Part shown: piece after piece, positions 9,561 to 17,059 of the stretch
Position numbering within the stretch: the first letter of the stretch is position 1
How the letters are laid out: the number at the start of each line of letters is the position of its first letter
DNA from: Serratia sp. Ag1
Lineage (GTDB): Bacteria; Pseudomonadota; Gammaproteobacteria; Enterobacterales; Enterobacteriaceae
Length of the DNA: 64,000 nt
Assembly: GCF_000743355.1 (NCBI RefSeq)
Contig: NZ_JQEI01000019.1
Coordinates: forward strand, 1-64,000
Direction: 5' to 3'
Notes under the pieces: generated by a model
Told to the model about the DNA's origin: nothing
Seen by the model: only the letters and a program-made list of their open reading frames with translations
Databases searched by the model: none
Position numbers and translations under genes: made by a program

Positions 9561-10192
9561 TGGATATTCTCTCAGTTTTATTTTCTCAGCAACGGCGTCG
9601 AATAGGCATCATTGTACCCAGCGTTGTTATCACGGAAAAGCACTCGGACACTCTGGAGATCACTGATAACCCAGTAGATAAGCCTACAGAGTCCGGCGCA
9701 GGTTTTATCGCTGACCATGCATATCGCCGCCCGTCAGAGCTCACCATGGAGTTAGGCTTTGCTGGCGGAGGATCGTTGATTGACGGTGTTGATACAACAG
9801 CGATTTTTGATGCCAGCACGGGATTATCTCTCGGTACCAGCCCGGCAGACATTTATAAACAAATTCTTGAGTTACAGCGAGATAGAAAACCTTTCGATGC
9901 CACAACGGGTAAGCGGCAATACAAAAACATGTTAATCCGCGCCATTGAAGTGACCACCGATAAAACCAGTGAAAATGTGCTGATGTGTGTTTTGACATTG
10001 AAAGAGATTGTTATTACCCAGACGCAGACCATCACCGTTGCCGACAAAGAGAATATGAAGGAAGGGTTAAATACATCCCCGGTACAAAATACTGGCACGA
10101 AAACCCCTGTAGCCGTCAATGAAAGCCTCCTATCTCAGGGCTCTAGGCTACGGCAAAAGGCTGAGGAAATATTTAGTAGAGGTGTCCAGTGA
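9560..10192 (+). CDS. Phage baseplate / distal tail protein
   Basis: This 210-aa protein follows the tape measure, its ATG overlapping that stop. The N-terminal part (GIIVPSVVITEKHSDTLEITDNPV) and central RRPSELTMELGFAGG, KPFDATTGKRQYKNMLI resemble the baseplate proteins that anchor the tube to the hub in DUF3383-type phages, related to Dit/T4 gp53-like proteins. The C-terminal 50 residues are polar and probably disordered. No enzyme motif is seen. Role from synteny and motif resemblance. Confidence 0.65.
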   Translation: MDILSVLFSQQRRRIGIIVPSVVITEKHSDTLEITDNPVDKPTESGAGFIADHAYRRPSELTMELGFAGGGSLIDGVDTTAIFDASTGLSLGTSPADIYKQILELQRDRKPFDATTGKRQYKNMLIRAIEVTTDKTSENVLMCVLTLKEIVITQTQTITVADKENMKEGLNTSPVQNTGTKTPVAVNESLLSQGSRLRQKAEEIFSRGVQ

Positions 10193-10494
10193 ATATACGA
10201 GAAATTCCCCTAAAACCGCTCAATCAGCAATTTTCTATTGTGCTCGATGGGCAGCAACTCAACATGCGTATTCAATGGCGGGGTGTGGCTGGCTGGATAT
10301 TGGATTTAATGGATGCAGCGGGTAATCCGTTGGCCCTGGGATTGCCTATGGTGCCAGGTGTGGACTTGCTAAGTCAGTACAAATATCTAGGCATCAACGG
10401 ATTACTGCTCATTGATAGTGACAGTGGGGCGGAGGAATACCCCACGCAAGACAACCTCGGGATCAGAAGCCACCTTTATTTTATTCAGGAGTAG
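10189..10494 (+). CDS. Phage baseplate plug-type protein
   Basis: This 101-aa protein starts at GTG 10189, four bases before the preceding stop and preceded by GAGGTG. Phrases such as LNQQFSIVLDGQQLNMRIQW and a C-terminal YFIQE match the small baseplate plug proteins found between the distal tail and hub genes in related prophages. It is a compact beta-rich protein without membrane segments. The hub gene starts two bases after its stop. Confidence 0.65.
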   Translation: MNIREIPLKPLNQQFSIVLDGQQLNMRIQWRGVAGWILDLMDAAGNPLALGLPMVPGVDLLSQYKYLGINGLLLIDSDSGAEEYPTQDNLGIRSHLYFIQE

Positions 10495-10496
10495 GC

Positions 10497-11525
10497 ATGA
10501 GCAAGAACTGGATGCGTCATTTCGAACTGCAACTGCTTGACAAAGATGGTACCGGCATCGATTTATCTAATTTTAAAGTAACGTTTGAAATCGAGAAAAT
10601 GCCAGCCACCGTTTTCAACGGCTTTGTGGGAAATTTCAAGGTTTACAACCTTTCCCCTGATACTGAAAACAAAATCATGGGGAAAGAGTTTGCAAAAATT
10701 CGCGCCATTGCGGGTTATGACGGTATGCCGGACAGTAACGGCAACTATACCGACAGCAACTTCGGGTTAATTTTCAATGGCGATATCCGATTCACGATCA
10801 CCGGCAAAGACAGCATTACGGATAACTGGATACTCATTCAGTGTATTGATAGCTGGGAGGGACACCTTAACGCCTCGGTGAAAACAACTGTAGCGGCAGG
10901 GTGGAAGTATGCCGACCTATTTGATCAGGGTATGAAAACGTACGCCCCGTTCGGCATCACCAGTGGTGCAGCACCCACAATGCCCACCACTGTTTTTCCT
11001 CGTGGTCGCGTCATTTACAAGACAACCTCCGCACTGATGTACGATATCGCAAAGCAGTGTGATGGTAACTGGTGGTTTGAAAACAATCAGGTTCACATCC
11101 TGCCGGAAAGCAAATATCTTACAGAAGCGTTCGTACTAAACGCCAATACAGGGCTGATCGGCAGACCGCAGCAGACAATGGGTAATGGTGTTAATGCGCG
11201 CTGTCTCATTAATCCCAACATCAAGCTGGGCAGCCTGGTAAGGATCGACCAGACATCAGTTTACCGAGCATCTCTATCTGGTAGTGCAGTAGCCACAGCG
11301 GAGGGGCGGTTGCGAGAACAAGAGCAGGACGGTAACCTATCGGTTAGTGTCCCTTCAATGCCACCGGCTAGCATCAACGTTGATGGTGACTATATTGTCT
11401 ACAGCATTGATTACCATGGTGACACGCGTGGGCAGTCTTGGTATATGGACTTGATGTGTATAGCTCGGGGTTCGAAAGATCTCTTAACCAAATCAGCTCT
11501 GGATAAAGGCATTTCCGATGGCTAA
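10497..11525 (+). CDS. Baseplate hub protein
   Basis: This 342-aa protein (MSKNWMRHFELQLLDKDG) has the layout of hub proteins (gpD/gp27/XkdQ-like): an N-terminal beta domain (FKVTFEIEKMP, FKVYNLSP), a central segment with WKYADLFDQGM, and a C-terminal region LGSLVRIDQ, YIVYSIDYHGDTRG that binds the spike. It would form the central ring below the tube that holds the spike encoded at 12833. Its last eight bases overlap the next small gene. Confidence 0.75.
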   Translation: MSKNWMRHFELQLLDKDGTGIDLSNFKVTFEIEKMPATVFNGFVGNFKVYNLSPDTENKIMGKEFAKIRAIAGYDGMPDSNGNYTDSNFGLIFNGDIRFTITGKDSITDNWILIQCIDSWEGHLNASVKTTVAAGWKYADLFDQGMKTYAPFGITSGAAPTMPTTVFPRGRVIYKTTSALMYDIAKQCDGNWWFENNQVHILPESKYLTEAFVLNANTGLIGRPQQTMGNGVNARCLINPNIKLGSLVRIDQTSVYRASLSGSAVATAEGRLREQEQDGNLSVSVPSMPPASINVDGDYIVYSIDYHGDTRGQSWYMDLMCIARGSKDLLTKSALDKGISDG

Positions 11526-11856
11526 AACCGTTTCAATAATACTGGCGCTAATGTTTCCTGTTACCAGTATTGCAGCGTTTAAATGCGGACCTTGGGTTTT
11601 GGACACGGTTCAATCCGGCGAAACAACTCTAAATGGGCAAATAACCAACACGCAAAAAGTGACCTTCCTCAGGCAAAGAGACGATTATGCCAACATGAAG
11701 CTGGATATGGCTCTTGCGCCTGCGCGGGACGGTAACATGTACGGCTTTGAGTTTATCAAGCGAGACGGCAAAGCGTTTCTTAATGTTGAATTACTTCGCG
11801 CCAGCATGGACGCCCCTCGGCACTTCGCGACTTATGACTGCGTGAAGGTGAAGTGA
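11518..11856 (+). CDS. Small secreted protein of unknown function (prophage accessory gene)
   Basis: This 112-aa protein begins with a clear signal peptide (Lys near the start, then ILALMFPVTSIAA before the probable cut at about residue 20). The mature part has two Cys residues, one near each end (FKCGPW and YDCVKV), able to form a disulfide in the periplasm. I do not recognise the family. It overlaps the hub gene by eight bases and is followed by a toxin-antitoxin pair, so it looks like an accessory (moron) gene added to the baseplate operon, perhaps changing the cell surface or excluding other phages. Confidence 0.65.
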   Translation: MAKTVSIILALMFPVTSIAAFKCGPWVLDTVQSGETTLNGQITNTQKVTFLRQRDDYANMKLDMALAPARDGNMYGFEFIKRDGKAFLNVELLRASMDAPRHFATYDCVKVK

Positions 11857-11918
11857 TTCCTGCCATCGTTCACTAAACAACAATAATCGTTGCTCCTGCG
11901 TTTTTATTATGCGCTAAT

Positions 11919-11932
11919 CTGTACATGTACAG
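11919..11932 (+). promoter_or_regulatory. Palindromic operator of the toxin-antitoxin pair
   Basis: CTGTACATGTACAG is a perfect 14-bp palindrome ending ten bases before the antitoxin ATG. It contains two overlapping TGTACA elements, the core sequence bound by YefM/Phd-type antitoxins at their own promoters. Autoregulation by the antitoxin/toxin complex is therefore likely. The palindrome is seen; binding is inferred. Confidence 0.65.
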
Positions 11933-11942
11933 AGGGGGTTCC

Positions 11943-12356
11943 ATGAAAATCATTACTTACACGCAAATGCGATCTGATTTATCAGCAACGTTGGATTGTT
12001 TACGTTCGGGAGAAAGTGTCACGGTTACGCAGCGCGGGAAGCCTGATCTTGTCATTAGTGCGAAATCAGTTGAAGAGGTTGCTTCCATAGAAGACGTAAA
12101 AGCATCTGTGAAAAAGATAGATACGCATCTTTCGCAGTTGATTGCATCGAATATGTCACCGCAGATAACGGAGGGTGTCATGAGGCTTTCTAAGCAATTG
12201 GAGGCTCTTGCTCGGTCTGATGAGGCTCGGCAGACGCTGGTGCAGGCTGCTAATGCAGCGGCTGTTTTGCAAGGGGTATCAGAGTCATTTATTAAAGCTC
12301 TGCAACATACTCAGTCTAAACATGCGGAAATTATAAAAAAACTGGAAGATAAGTAA
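11943..12356 (+). CDS. Phd/YefM-type antitoxin with long C-terminal extension
   Basis: The start is ATG 11943, preceded by AGAGGGGG; an in-frame ATG six codons earlier lies inside the operator. The first 50 residues (MKIITYTQMRSDLSATLDCL, then ESVTVTQRGKPDLVISAKS) are a Phd/YefM DNA-binding fold. The remainder (to residue 137) is a long helical extension, whereas usual Phd proteins are about 70-90 aa. It should bind the operator and neutralise the Doc toxin encoded by the next gene, whose ATG overlaps its TAA. The extension may form an additional dimer or toxin-binding helix. Confidence 0.8.
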   Translation: MKIITYTQMRSDLSATLDCLRSGESVTVTQRGKPDLVISAKSVEEVASIEDVKASVKKIDTHLSQLIASNMSPQITEGVMRLSKQLEALARSDEARQTLVQAANAAAVLQGVSESFIKALQHTQSKHAEIIKKLEDK

Positions 12357-12766
12357 TGGCTGATATTACGTTCCTTTCGGTAGATGAGGTTATCGCTATT
12401 CAGAAGAGTACATTGCCAAATAGCGGGCAGCCAGACCGGGGAAAACTTGAAGGCGCCCTCAATCGGGTAGATAACTTACGTATATATGAAGAGTGTGAGG
12501 ATTTATTTAAATTTGCAGCTATGTACATGGTGGCAATAGCGAAGTCTCATGCTTTTAATGACGCCAACAAACGAACGGCTTTCCAGGCCGCTAGTATATT
12601 CTTGCTTCTAAATGGCTATGAGCTAAATACCTCAATGGAGTTGGTTAAGTTGACCATTTTTACTGCTACGGGAGAGGCCGATTGTGATAACGCTGCGCTG
12701 GCGCTCAAACTCTTATCAGATTATAAGAATGAGCTGCTGGCAGACACGATAGATGGTTACCAATAG
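12356..12766 (+). CDS. doc: Doc-type toxin (Fic fold, death on curing)
   Basis: This 136-aa protein carries the Doc signature HAFNDANKRTAF (residues about 62-73), which differs from Fic AMPylators and matches P1 Doc, a kinase that phosphorylates elongation factor EF-Tu and stops translation. The N-terminal LSVDEVIAIQ, GALNRV and the C-terminal DNAALALKLLSDY also fit. It is translationally coupled to the antitoxin (TAATG). Presence of the intact motif suggests an active toxin. In this prophage it would help stabilise the element or abort infection by other phages. Confidence 0.87.
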   Translation: MADITFLSVDEVIAIQKSTLPNSGQPDRGKLEGALNRVDNLRIYEECEDLFKFAAMYMVAIAKSHAFNDANKRTAFQAASIFLLLNGYELNTSMELVKLTIFTATGEADCDNAALALKLLSDYKNELLADTIDGYQ

Positions 12767-12794
12767 CATATAAACGGTAAATTTAATTGTTCAT

Positions 12795-12819
12795 AACCCG
12801 CCTCCGAGCGGGTTTTTTT
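12795..12819 (+). terminator. Intrinsic terminator after the toxin-antitoxin pair
   Basis: AACCCGC and GCGGGTT form a perfect seven-pair stem with a six-base loop, followed by a run of seven T residues. It closes the phd-doc unit just before the spike gene starts at 12833, separating the accessory genes from the remaining baseplate genes on their right. Confidence 0.85.
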
Positions 12820-12832
12820 ATGAGGAAAATCC

Positions 12833-13591
12833 ATGCCCGTATCACTTCAATCTCAGATCGGCGGTAAGCAGCAGGCAAGCCAAGCGCTTGCTGATGCCAT
12901 CTCAGCATCTATCCGCGTTGCGATCCCTGGAATCATTCAATCCTTTGACCCTGTTGCTGTGACCTGTGTTGTTCAGCCTGCAATAAAGGGGTATGAAACG
13001 GATGACTCAGGCGATAGGACATCAACCAGTCTACCGCTGCTGGTGGATGTACCAGTGATATTCCCGCGCGGTGGTGGTGTCACGCTGACTTTCCCGGTTA
13101 ATGCCGGTGACGAGTGCCTGGTGCTGTTTGCCGATCGCTGTATTGATTTTTGGTGGCAGAACGGCGGTGTACAGGAGCCGGTTGACGGTCGCTCTCACGA
13201 CTTCTCTGACGGCTTCGCACTAGTCGGCCCACAGTCCCAAGCGCAGAAAATCAGCGGCATCAGCACCAGCGCGGCGCAACTTCGTACCGACGATGGCGCG
13301 GCATTTATCGAACTGGACCCGGAAAGCCATGCGGTAAACGTCACCACGCCGGGAAAACTGATCGCCAGCGCGCAGGGTGGTACCGAAATCACCTCCCCCG
13401 AAATCGTGCTGAATGGCAACGTGACGATCAATGGCAACTTGTCACAGGGTATGGGTGCCGCCGGCGGAACGGCGACGATGCAGGGGCCGGTCAAGGTCAC
13501 CAACGATTTGACAGCAGGCGGCAAGAGCCTGATGAGCCATACTCACGGCGGCGTGCAGAACGGAAGCGGAAACACCGGAGCGCCTAATTGA
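12833..13591 (+). CDS. Baseplate spike / membrane-puncturing protein (gpV, Gp138 type)
   Basis: This 252-aa protein contains an N-terminal OB-fold-like part (VAVTCVVQPAIKGYE, LPLLVDVPVIFPRGGGVTLTFPVNAGDECLVLF, residues 40-100), then WWQNGGVQEP and a C-terminal repetitive beta-helix segment (EIVLNGNVTINGNLSQGMG) ending SHTHGGVQNGSGNTG. This is the order of P2 gpV/Gp138 spikes, including the His-rich metal-binding tip (HTHGG). It forms the needle that pierces the outer membrane on contraction. Confidence 0.85.
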   Translation: MPVSLQSQIGGKQQASQALADAISASIRVAIPGIIQSFDPVAVTCVVQPAIKGYETDDSGDRTSTSLPLLVDVPVIFPRGGGVTLTFPVNAGDECLVLFADRCIDFWWQNGGVQEPVDGRSHDFSDGFALVGPQSQAQKISGISTSAAQLRTDDGAAFIELDPESHAVNVTTPGKLIASAQGGTEITSPEIVLNGNVTINGNLSQGMGAAGGTATMQGPVKVTNDLTAGGKSLMSHTHGGVQNGSGNTGAPN

Positions 13592-13689
13592 TGATTAAGC
13601 AATTACCAAACTGGAAATTCATCATGCTATGGCTGGTAATCTTTATTGCTGCACTTGGATACCTTATCGGTCAGATTCGCTGGTGGTAG
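13591..13689 (+). CDS. 32-aa phage single-pass membrane protein
   Basis: An ATG overlaps the spike gene stop (TGATG) and opens a 32-codon frame ending TAG at 13687-13689. The product begins MIKQLPNWKF and has one hydrophobic segment (about residues 11-27), ending IGQIRWW. Translational coupling and its place in a tight operon support it being real. Function is unknown; small membrane proteins in tail operons can act in lysis or superinfection control. Confidence 0.6.
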   Translation: MIKQLPNWKFIMLWLVIFIAALGYLIGQIRWW

Positions 13690-13702
13690 CCCTGGAGGAT
13701 TT

Positions 13703-14056
13703 ATGAGATACCGAAAAGAGGACGATAGCGGCGATTACACATTCGGCCAAGGGGGTAATACCTTTCTCACTGACACTCCGGAGGCGGTCGCCCAGGCAGT
13801 AAAAACCCGGTTCGCGTTGTGGACTGGGGAATGGTTCCTTGATGTGACCGAAGGCACCCCGTATCGCGAGGCTATCCTCGGAAAGCATAAATCAGACGCC
13901 TATAACATGGCCGTCCGTCAGCGCATCCTTGGCACGCCAGGCGTGACTGAAATCCTTGAGTTCACCACGGAATATAACGCCGGCACACGCAGCGTTGTGT
14001 TTACCGCCACCATCAACACGCTGTACGGCGAAACGACTGTAACCAGCGAGGCATAA
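13703..14056 (+). CDS. Baseplate wedge protein (gp25/gpW-like)
   Basis: The start is ATG 13703 after TGGAGGATTT; a longer reading from 13646 would overlap the small membrane gene and lacks a ribosome site. The 117-aa product (MRYRKEDDSGDYTFGQGG, FLTDTPEAVAQAVKTRFALW, GEWFLDVTEGTPY) follows the gp25/gpW wedge pattern in which a C-terminal beta region follows a helix. It should pair with the J protein encoded next, whose ATG overlaps its stop. Confidence 0.8.
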   Translation: MRYRKEDDSGDYTFGQGGNTFLTDTPEAVAQAVKTRFALWTGEWFLDVTEGTPYREAILGKHKSDAYNMAVRQRILGTPGVTEILEFTTEYNAGTRSVVFTATINTLYGETTVTSEA

Positions 14057-15246
14057 TGCTAAATCTCGATACGTTAGGGCTTGCGGCCACCGTGACCGCG
14101 AGCGGCATCAGTGCGCCTGGTTACCAGGTAATCCTCGATACGCTGACTGGTTTTTTCCGGCAGATTTACGGTGATGATGTTTACCTGGAGCCAGATAGCA
14201 AAGACGGCCAGATGCTGGCGATTTACGCGCTGGCTATTCACGATGCGAACAATGCAGCGATTGCTGTCTATAACTCTTTCAGCCCGGCAACCGCCCAGCA
14301 TGGCGCGCTGGCGTCCAACGTTAAAATCAACGGGATATCTGTTTCTCCCGCCAGCCAATCCACGGCTGACGTGCTGATAGTCGGGCAGGTAGGTAGGCAA
14401 ATTACCAATGGCGTGGTGCGCGACAGCAACGGTTTTTCGTGGTCATTACCGCCCGTTGTGACCATTGGCACCAGTGGCGCGGTAACCGTGACGGCAACCT
14501 GCCAGGTGGATGGGGCTATCGTGGCACCTGCAGGCACCATTACCACGATCGGCACACCGACACAGGGCTGGCAAACCGTCACGAACCCCGCTGCGGCCAC
14601 GCCGGGGCGGCCTGTTGAAACAGATGCAGAATTGCGTCAGCGACAAGCCCAGTCGGTTTCGCTGCCATCTAGCACTGTGTTGGACGGCATCATGGGGGCC
14701 GTGGCTACGCTGCCGGGCGTGGAGCGCTACCGCCCATATGAGAATGACACCGGCGCGCCAGATGCCAACGGCTTGCCGCCGCACTCCATTTCCATTGTTG
14801 TGGACGGTGGTGACGCTACGGCCATCGCCCAAACTATTGCAACGAAGAAAACGCCCGGCGGCGGCACGTATGGAACGACGACTATCCCGATCACGGATAA
14901 GTACGGCATCGTTCACCCGATCAGTTTTTTCCGCCCGACTACCGTTAATATTTTTGTCGAGGTGCAGATCAAGGCACTGCAGGGTTACACGTCGGCAATA
15001 GGCGAAGAAATCCGGGCAGCAATCGCGGATTACATCAACGCGATCCGCATTGGTGACCCGGTTTTTATCACCCGCCTGTTTCTGCCTGCTAATTTAAACG
15101 GCAGTGCAGATAGCGCGAATTACGACATTCTGGACCTACAGATCGGTATTTCTGCCGGTGCGCTGACCCCGGCAAACATCGTTGTCGGGTTTAACGAGGC
15201 AGCGGCCTGCTCTGAGGATAACGTGGCCCTGGTGGTGACGTCATGA
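14056..15246 (+). CDS. Baseplate J-like wedge protein
   Basis: At 396 aa this matches P2 gpJ/gp47-type baseplate proteins: N-terminal YQVILDTLTGFFRQIYGDDVYLEPDSKDGQ, a beta-rich middle (NGVVRDSNGFSWSLPP), the TDAELRQRQAQSV motif near residue 190, and PGVERYRPYENDT. It forms the baseplate periphery with the gp25-like protein. Gene ends overlap on both sides (ATG on the previous stop, next ATG before its own stop), showing a compact operon. Confidence 0.88.
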   Translation: MLNLDTLGLAATVTASGISAPGYQVILDTLTGFFRQIYGDDVYLEPDSKDGQMLAIYALAIHDANNAAIAVYNSFSPATAQHGALASNVKINGISVSPASQSTADVLIVGQVGRQITNGVVRDSNGFSWSLPPVVTIGTSGAVTVTATCQVDGAIVAPAGTITTIGTPTQGWQTVTNPAAATPGRPVETDAELRQRQAQSVSLPSSTVLDGIMGAVATLPGVERYRPYENDTGAPDANGLPPHSISIVVDGGDATAIAQTIATKKTPGGGTYGTTTIPITDKYGIVHPISFFRPTTVNIFVEVQIKALQGYTSAIGEEIRAAIADYINAIRIGDPVFITRLFLPANLNGSADSANYDILDLQIGISAGALTPANIVVGFNEAAACSEDNVALVVTS

Positions 15247-15914
15247 GCGAGACAAAGTATCAGCGCCTGATCCCCTCCTACAACAAGCACAAGCCAAAAT
15301 TTTACGACCACATCACCCTTATCACTCAGCCGTTCGTTGATATCCAGAATGCGCTGCTCCAGCAGGTAGAAGATTTTGACCTGGATAACTCCATCGGCGT
15401 GCAGCTCGACGCCGTGGGGTTGTGGGTGGGCATTGGTCGCCAGATAGCGACGCCGATCACCGGTGTTTATTTTTCGCTGGATGATGACGAGCTGGGATTC
15501 GATGCCGGTATCTGGCGCGGCCGGTATGACGCAGGCGGATTTACCGCGCTGGATGACGATACATACCGAACCATTATCCGCGCCAAAATTGCCGCGAACC
15601 ACTGGGATGGGACGGCCGAAACTCTCAGCGAGATTTATCAGAAAATTTTCCCCGATGGGAAAACCCAGATATTTGCCGTCGATAACTTCGATATGACGAT
15701 GAGCGTTTATATCACCGGCGACAGCATCACGCCGGTTATGCGGGCGGTTATCAGTCTTGGTTATCTCGACATTAAGCCGTCAACCGTGCGTATCGCAAAT
15801 TACACCGTCACGACTGTGCCGGGAGCGCTGTTCGGCTTCGACATACAGAACGACTTTATTACAGGCCTCGACTCTGGGGCGTGGGGTGCATCTTTGAGGA
15901 AATCAAATGGCTAA
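15243..15914 (+). CDS. DUF2612 tail protein
   Basis: This 223-aa protein follows baseplate J with a four-base overlap. Its sequence (YQRLIPSYNKHKPKFYDHI, LDLDNSIGVQLDAVGLWVGIGR-like block, FDAGIWRGRYD, YRTIIRAKIAANHWDGT) is typical of DUF2612, the functional equivalent of P2 gpI that links fibres to the baseplate. The following fibre gene begins eight bases before its end. Confidence 0.85.
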   Translation: MSETKYQRLIPSYNKHKPKFYDHITLITQPFVDIQNALLQQVEDFDLDNSIGVQLDAVGLWVGIGRQIATPITGVYFSLDDDELGFDAGIWRGRYDAGGFTALDDDTYRTIIRAKIAANHWDGTAETLSEIYQKIFPDGKTQIFAVDNFDMTMSVYITGDSITPVMRAVISLGYLDIKPSTVRIANYTVTTVPGALFGFDIQNDFITGLDSGAWGASLRKSNG

Positions 15915-16794
15915 GAATGAGTTTTTGCCGTTCGGCACCGGAGCGAACGCCAACGTATTGAGCAACGCCGACTACCAAGCACTGGCTGCCAGAGTGTCGG
16001 GTTTTTCCAGTGGGGTAGCCAAGTCTGAGGAGCTTAACACCGCATGGCGGCAAGCCAGCGTTATGGCTGCCGTGTTGGGCCAGTTTATTGCAGATAAGAG
16101 CGGTAACGATGTGCTGGACAACGGTAACCTCGTTACGTTGCAAAACAGCTTGTTGGCAGCACTCAGCGCCCAGGCCGTTGGGCGTTTGCTCAATATCCGG
16201 GTGTTTACCGCCAGCGGGACATATACCCCCACACCAGGCGCAAAGAAGATCCGCGCCAAGGTATGGGGCGCTGGTGGGGCCGGTGGTGGTACCCAAGCCG
16301 TTACCACCGCTCAATCTGCCGTTGCGGGTGGTGGCTCCTCGGGTGCTTATTCTGAAGCATGGATGGATGCCACATCGTTAAATGTCATTGTGGGGCTTGG
16401 CGGTATAGGTTCATCAACATCGGACGGTGCAAACGGTGGCACATCTTCTGTGGGGAGCGTGTCGGCACCGGGCGGTGTGGGGGGGAGCTATGGCACAGCG
16501 AGCTCGGTGTTTCCATTTGGCGCAGCTCCTCGCAATCCGCCAGTCGGGACGGGAGGGAGTATCGTTAACGCGCCGGGAAATGTTGCTTCAATGGGGTTCA
16601 CCTGGTCGAATGGTGGCGCGATCCGATCGATGGGGGGGCAATCATCTGTTGGGGCCAGCCAGTATTCAGCAGCGGCACTAGGATATTCTGCTGGTGGTGC
16701 TGGGGCTGTAGCTGCAGGGCAAAATGGGGCTGTAGCAAATCAGGCGGGGTACAACGGCGCGCCAGGATTGGTCATTGTTGAGGAATATGCGTAA
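15907..16794 (+). CDS. Phage tail fibre protein with glycine-rich tip
   Basis: This 295-aa protein begins MAKNEFLPFGTGANANVLSN, a common fibre attachment end. From about residue 95 the sequence has FTASGTYTPTPGAKKIRAKVWGAGGAGG followed by a very Gly/Ser-rich region up to the conserved end GLVIVEEY. This glycine-rich layout is found in fibres that carry receptor-binding loops supported by polyglycine-type sandwiches. It probably contacts the host surface. The next small gene overlaps its stop. Confidence 0.8.
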   Translation: MAKNEFLPFGTGANANVLSNADYQALAARVSGFSSGVAKSEELNTAWRQASVMAAVLGQFIADKSGNDVLDNGNLVTLQNSLLAALSAQAVGRLLNIRVFTASGTYTPTPGAKKIRAKVWGAGGAGGGTQAVTTAQSAVAGGGSSGAYSEAWMDATSLNVIVGLGGIGSSTSDGANGGTSSVGSVSAPGGVGGSYGTASSVFPFGAAPRNPPVGTGGSIVNAPGNVASMGFTWSNGGAIRSMGGQSSVGASQYSAAALGYSAGGAGAVAAGQNGAVANQAGYNGAPGLVIVEEYA

Positions 16795-16979
16795 TGAAGC
16801 ATTGCTTGATCCGTGACGGTAACGTCATCAATGTTGTTATTTGGGATGGTGAAACGGCTGTCGATTTTGGCGAAGTCGATGTTGTTGCAGTGAATGATGA
16901 TGTCTATGTCGGCCCTGGTTTTACCTATGACGGCAAAGAATTCACCCCGCCGCCAGCCCCGCCAGAAGAATCAGTCTAG
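16794..16979 (+). CDS. Small phage protein after the tail fibre gene
   Basis: This 61-aa protein starts on the stop of the fibre gene (TAATG). It begins MKHCLIRDGNVINVVIWDG and ends in a Pro-rich tail (PPPAPPEESV). Such short proteins with a YDG...F.PP pattern occur after fibre genes in many enterobacterial prophages. No specific function is established; fibre assembly is possible. Confidence 0.65.
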   Translation: MKHCLIRDGNVINVVIWDGETAVDFGEVDVVAVNDDVYVGPGFTYDGKEFTPPPAPPEESV

Positions 16980-17059
16980 TTAGTTAACTACATCATTTTT
17001 TATATATGAGCTGTGTGCTCGTAGGATTTTGCACGCCTGTAGGCGGCTACGGAGAGTAT

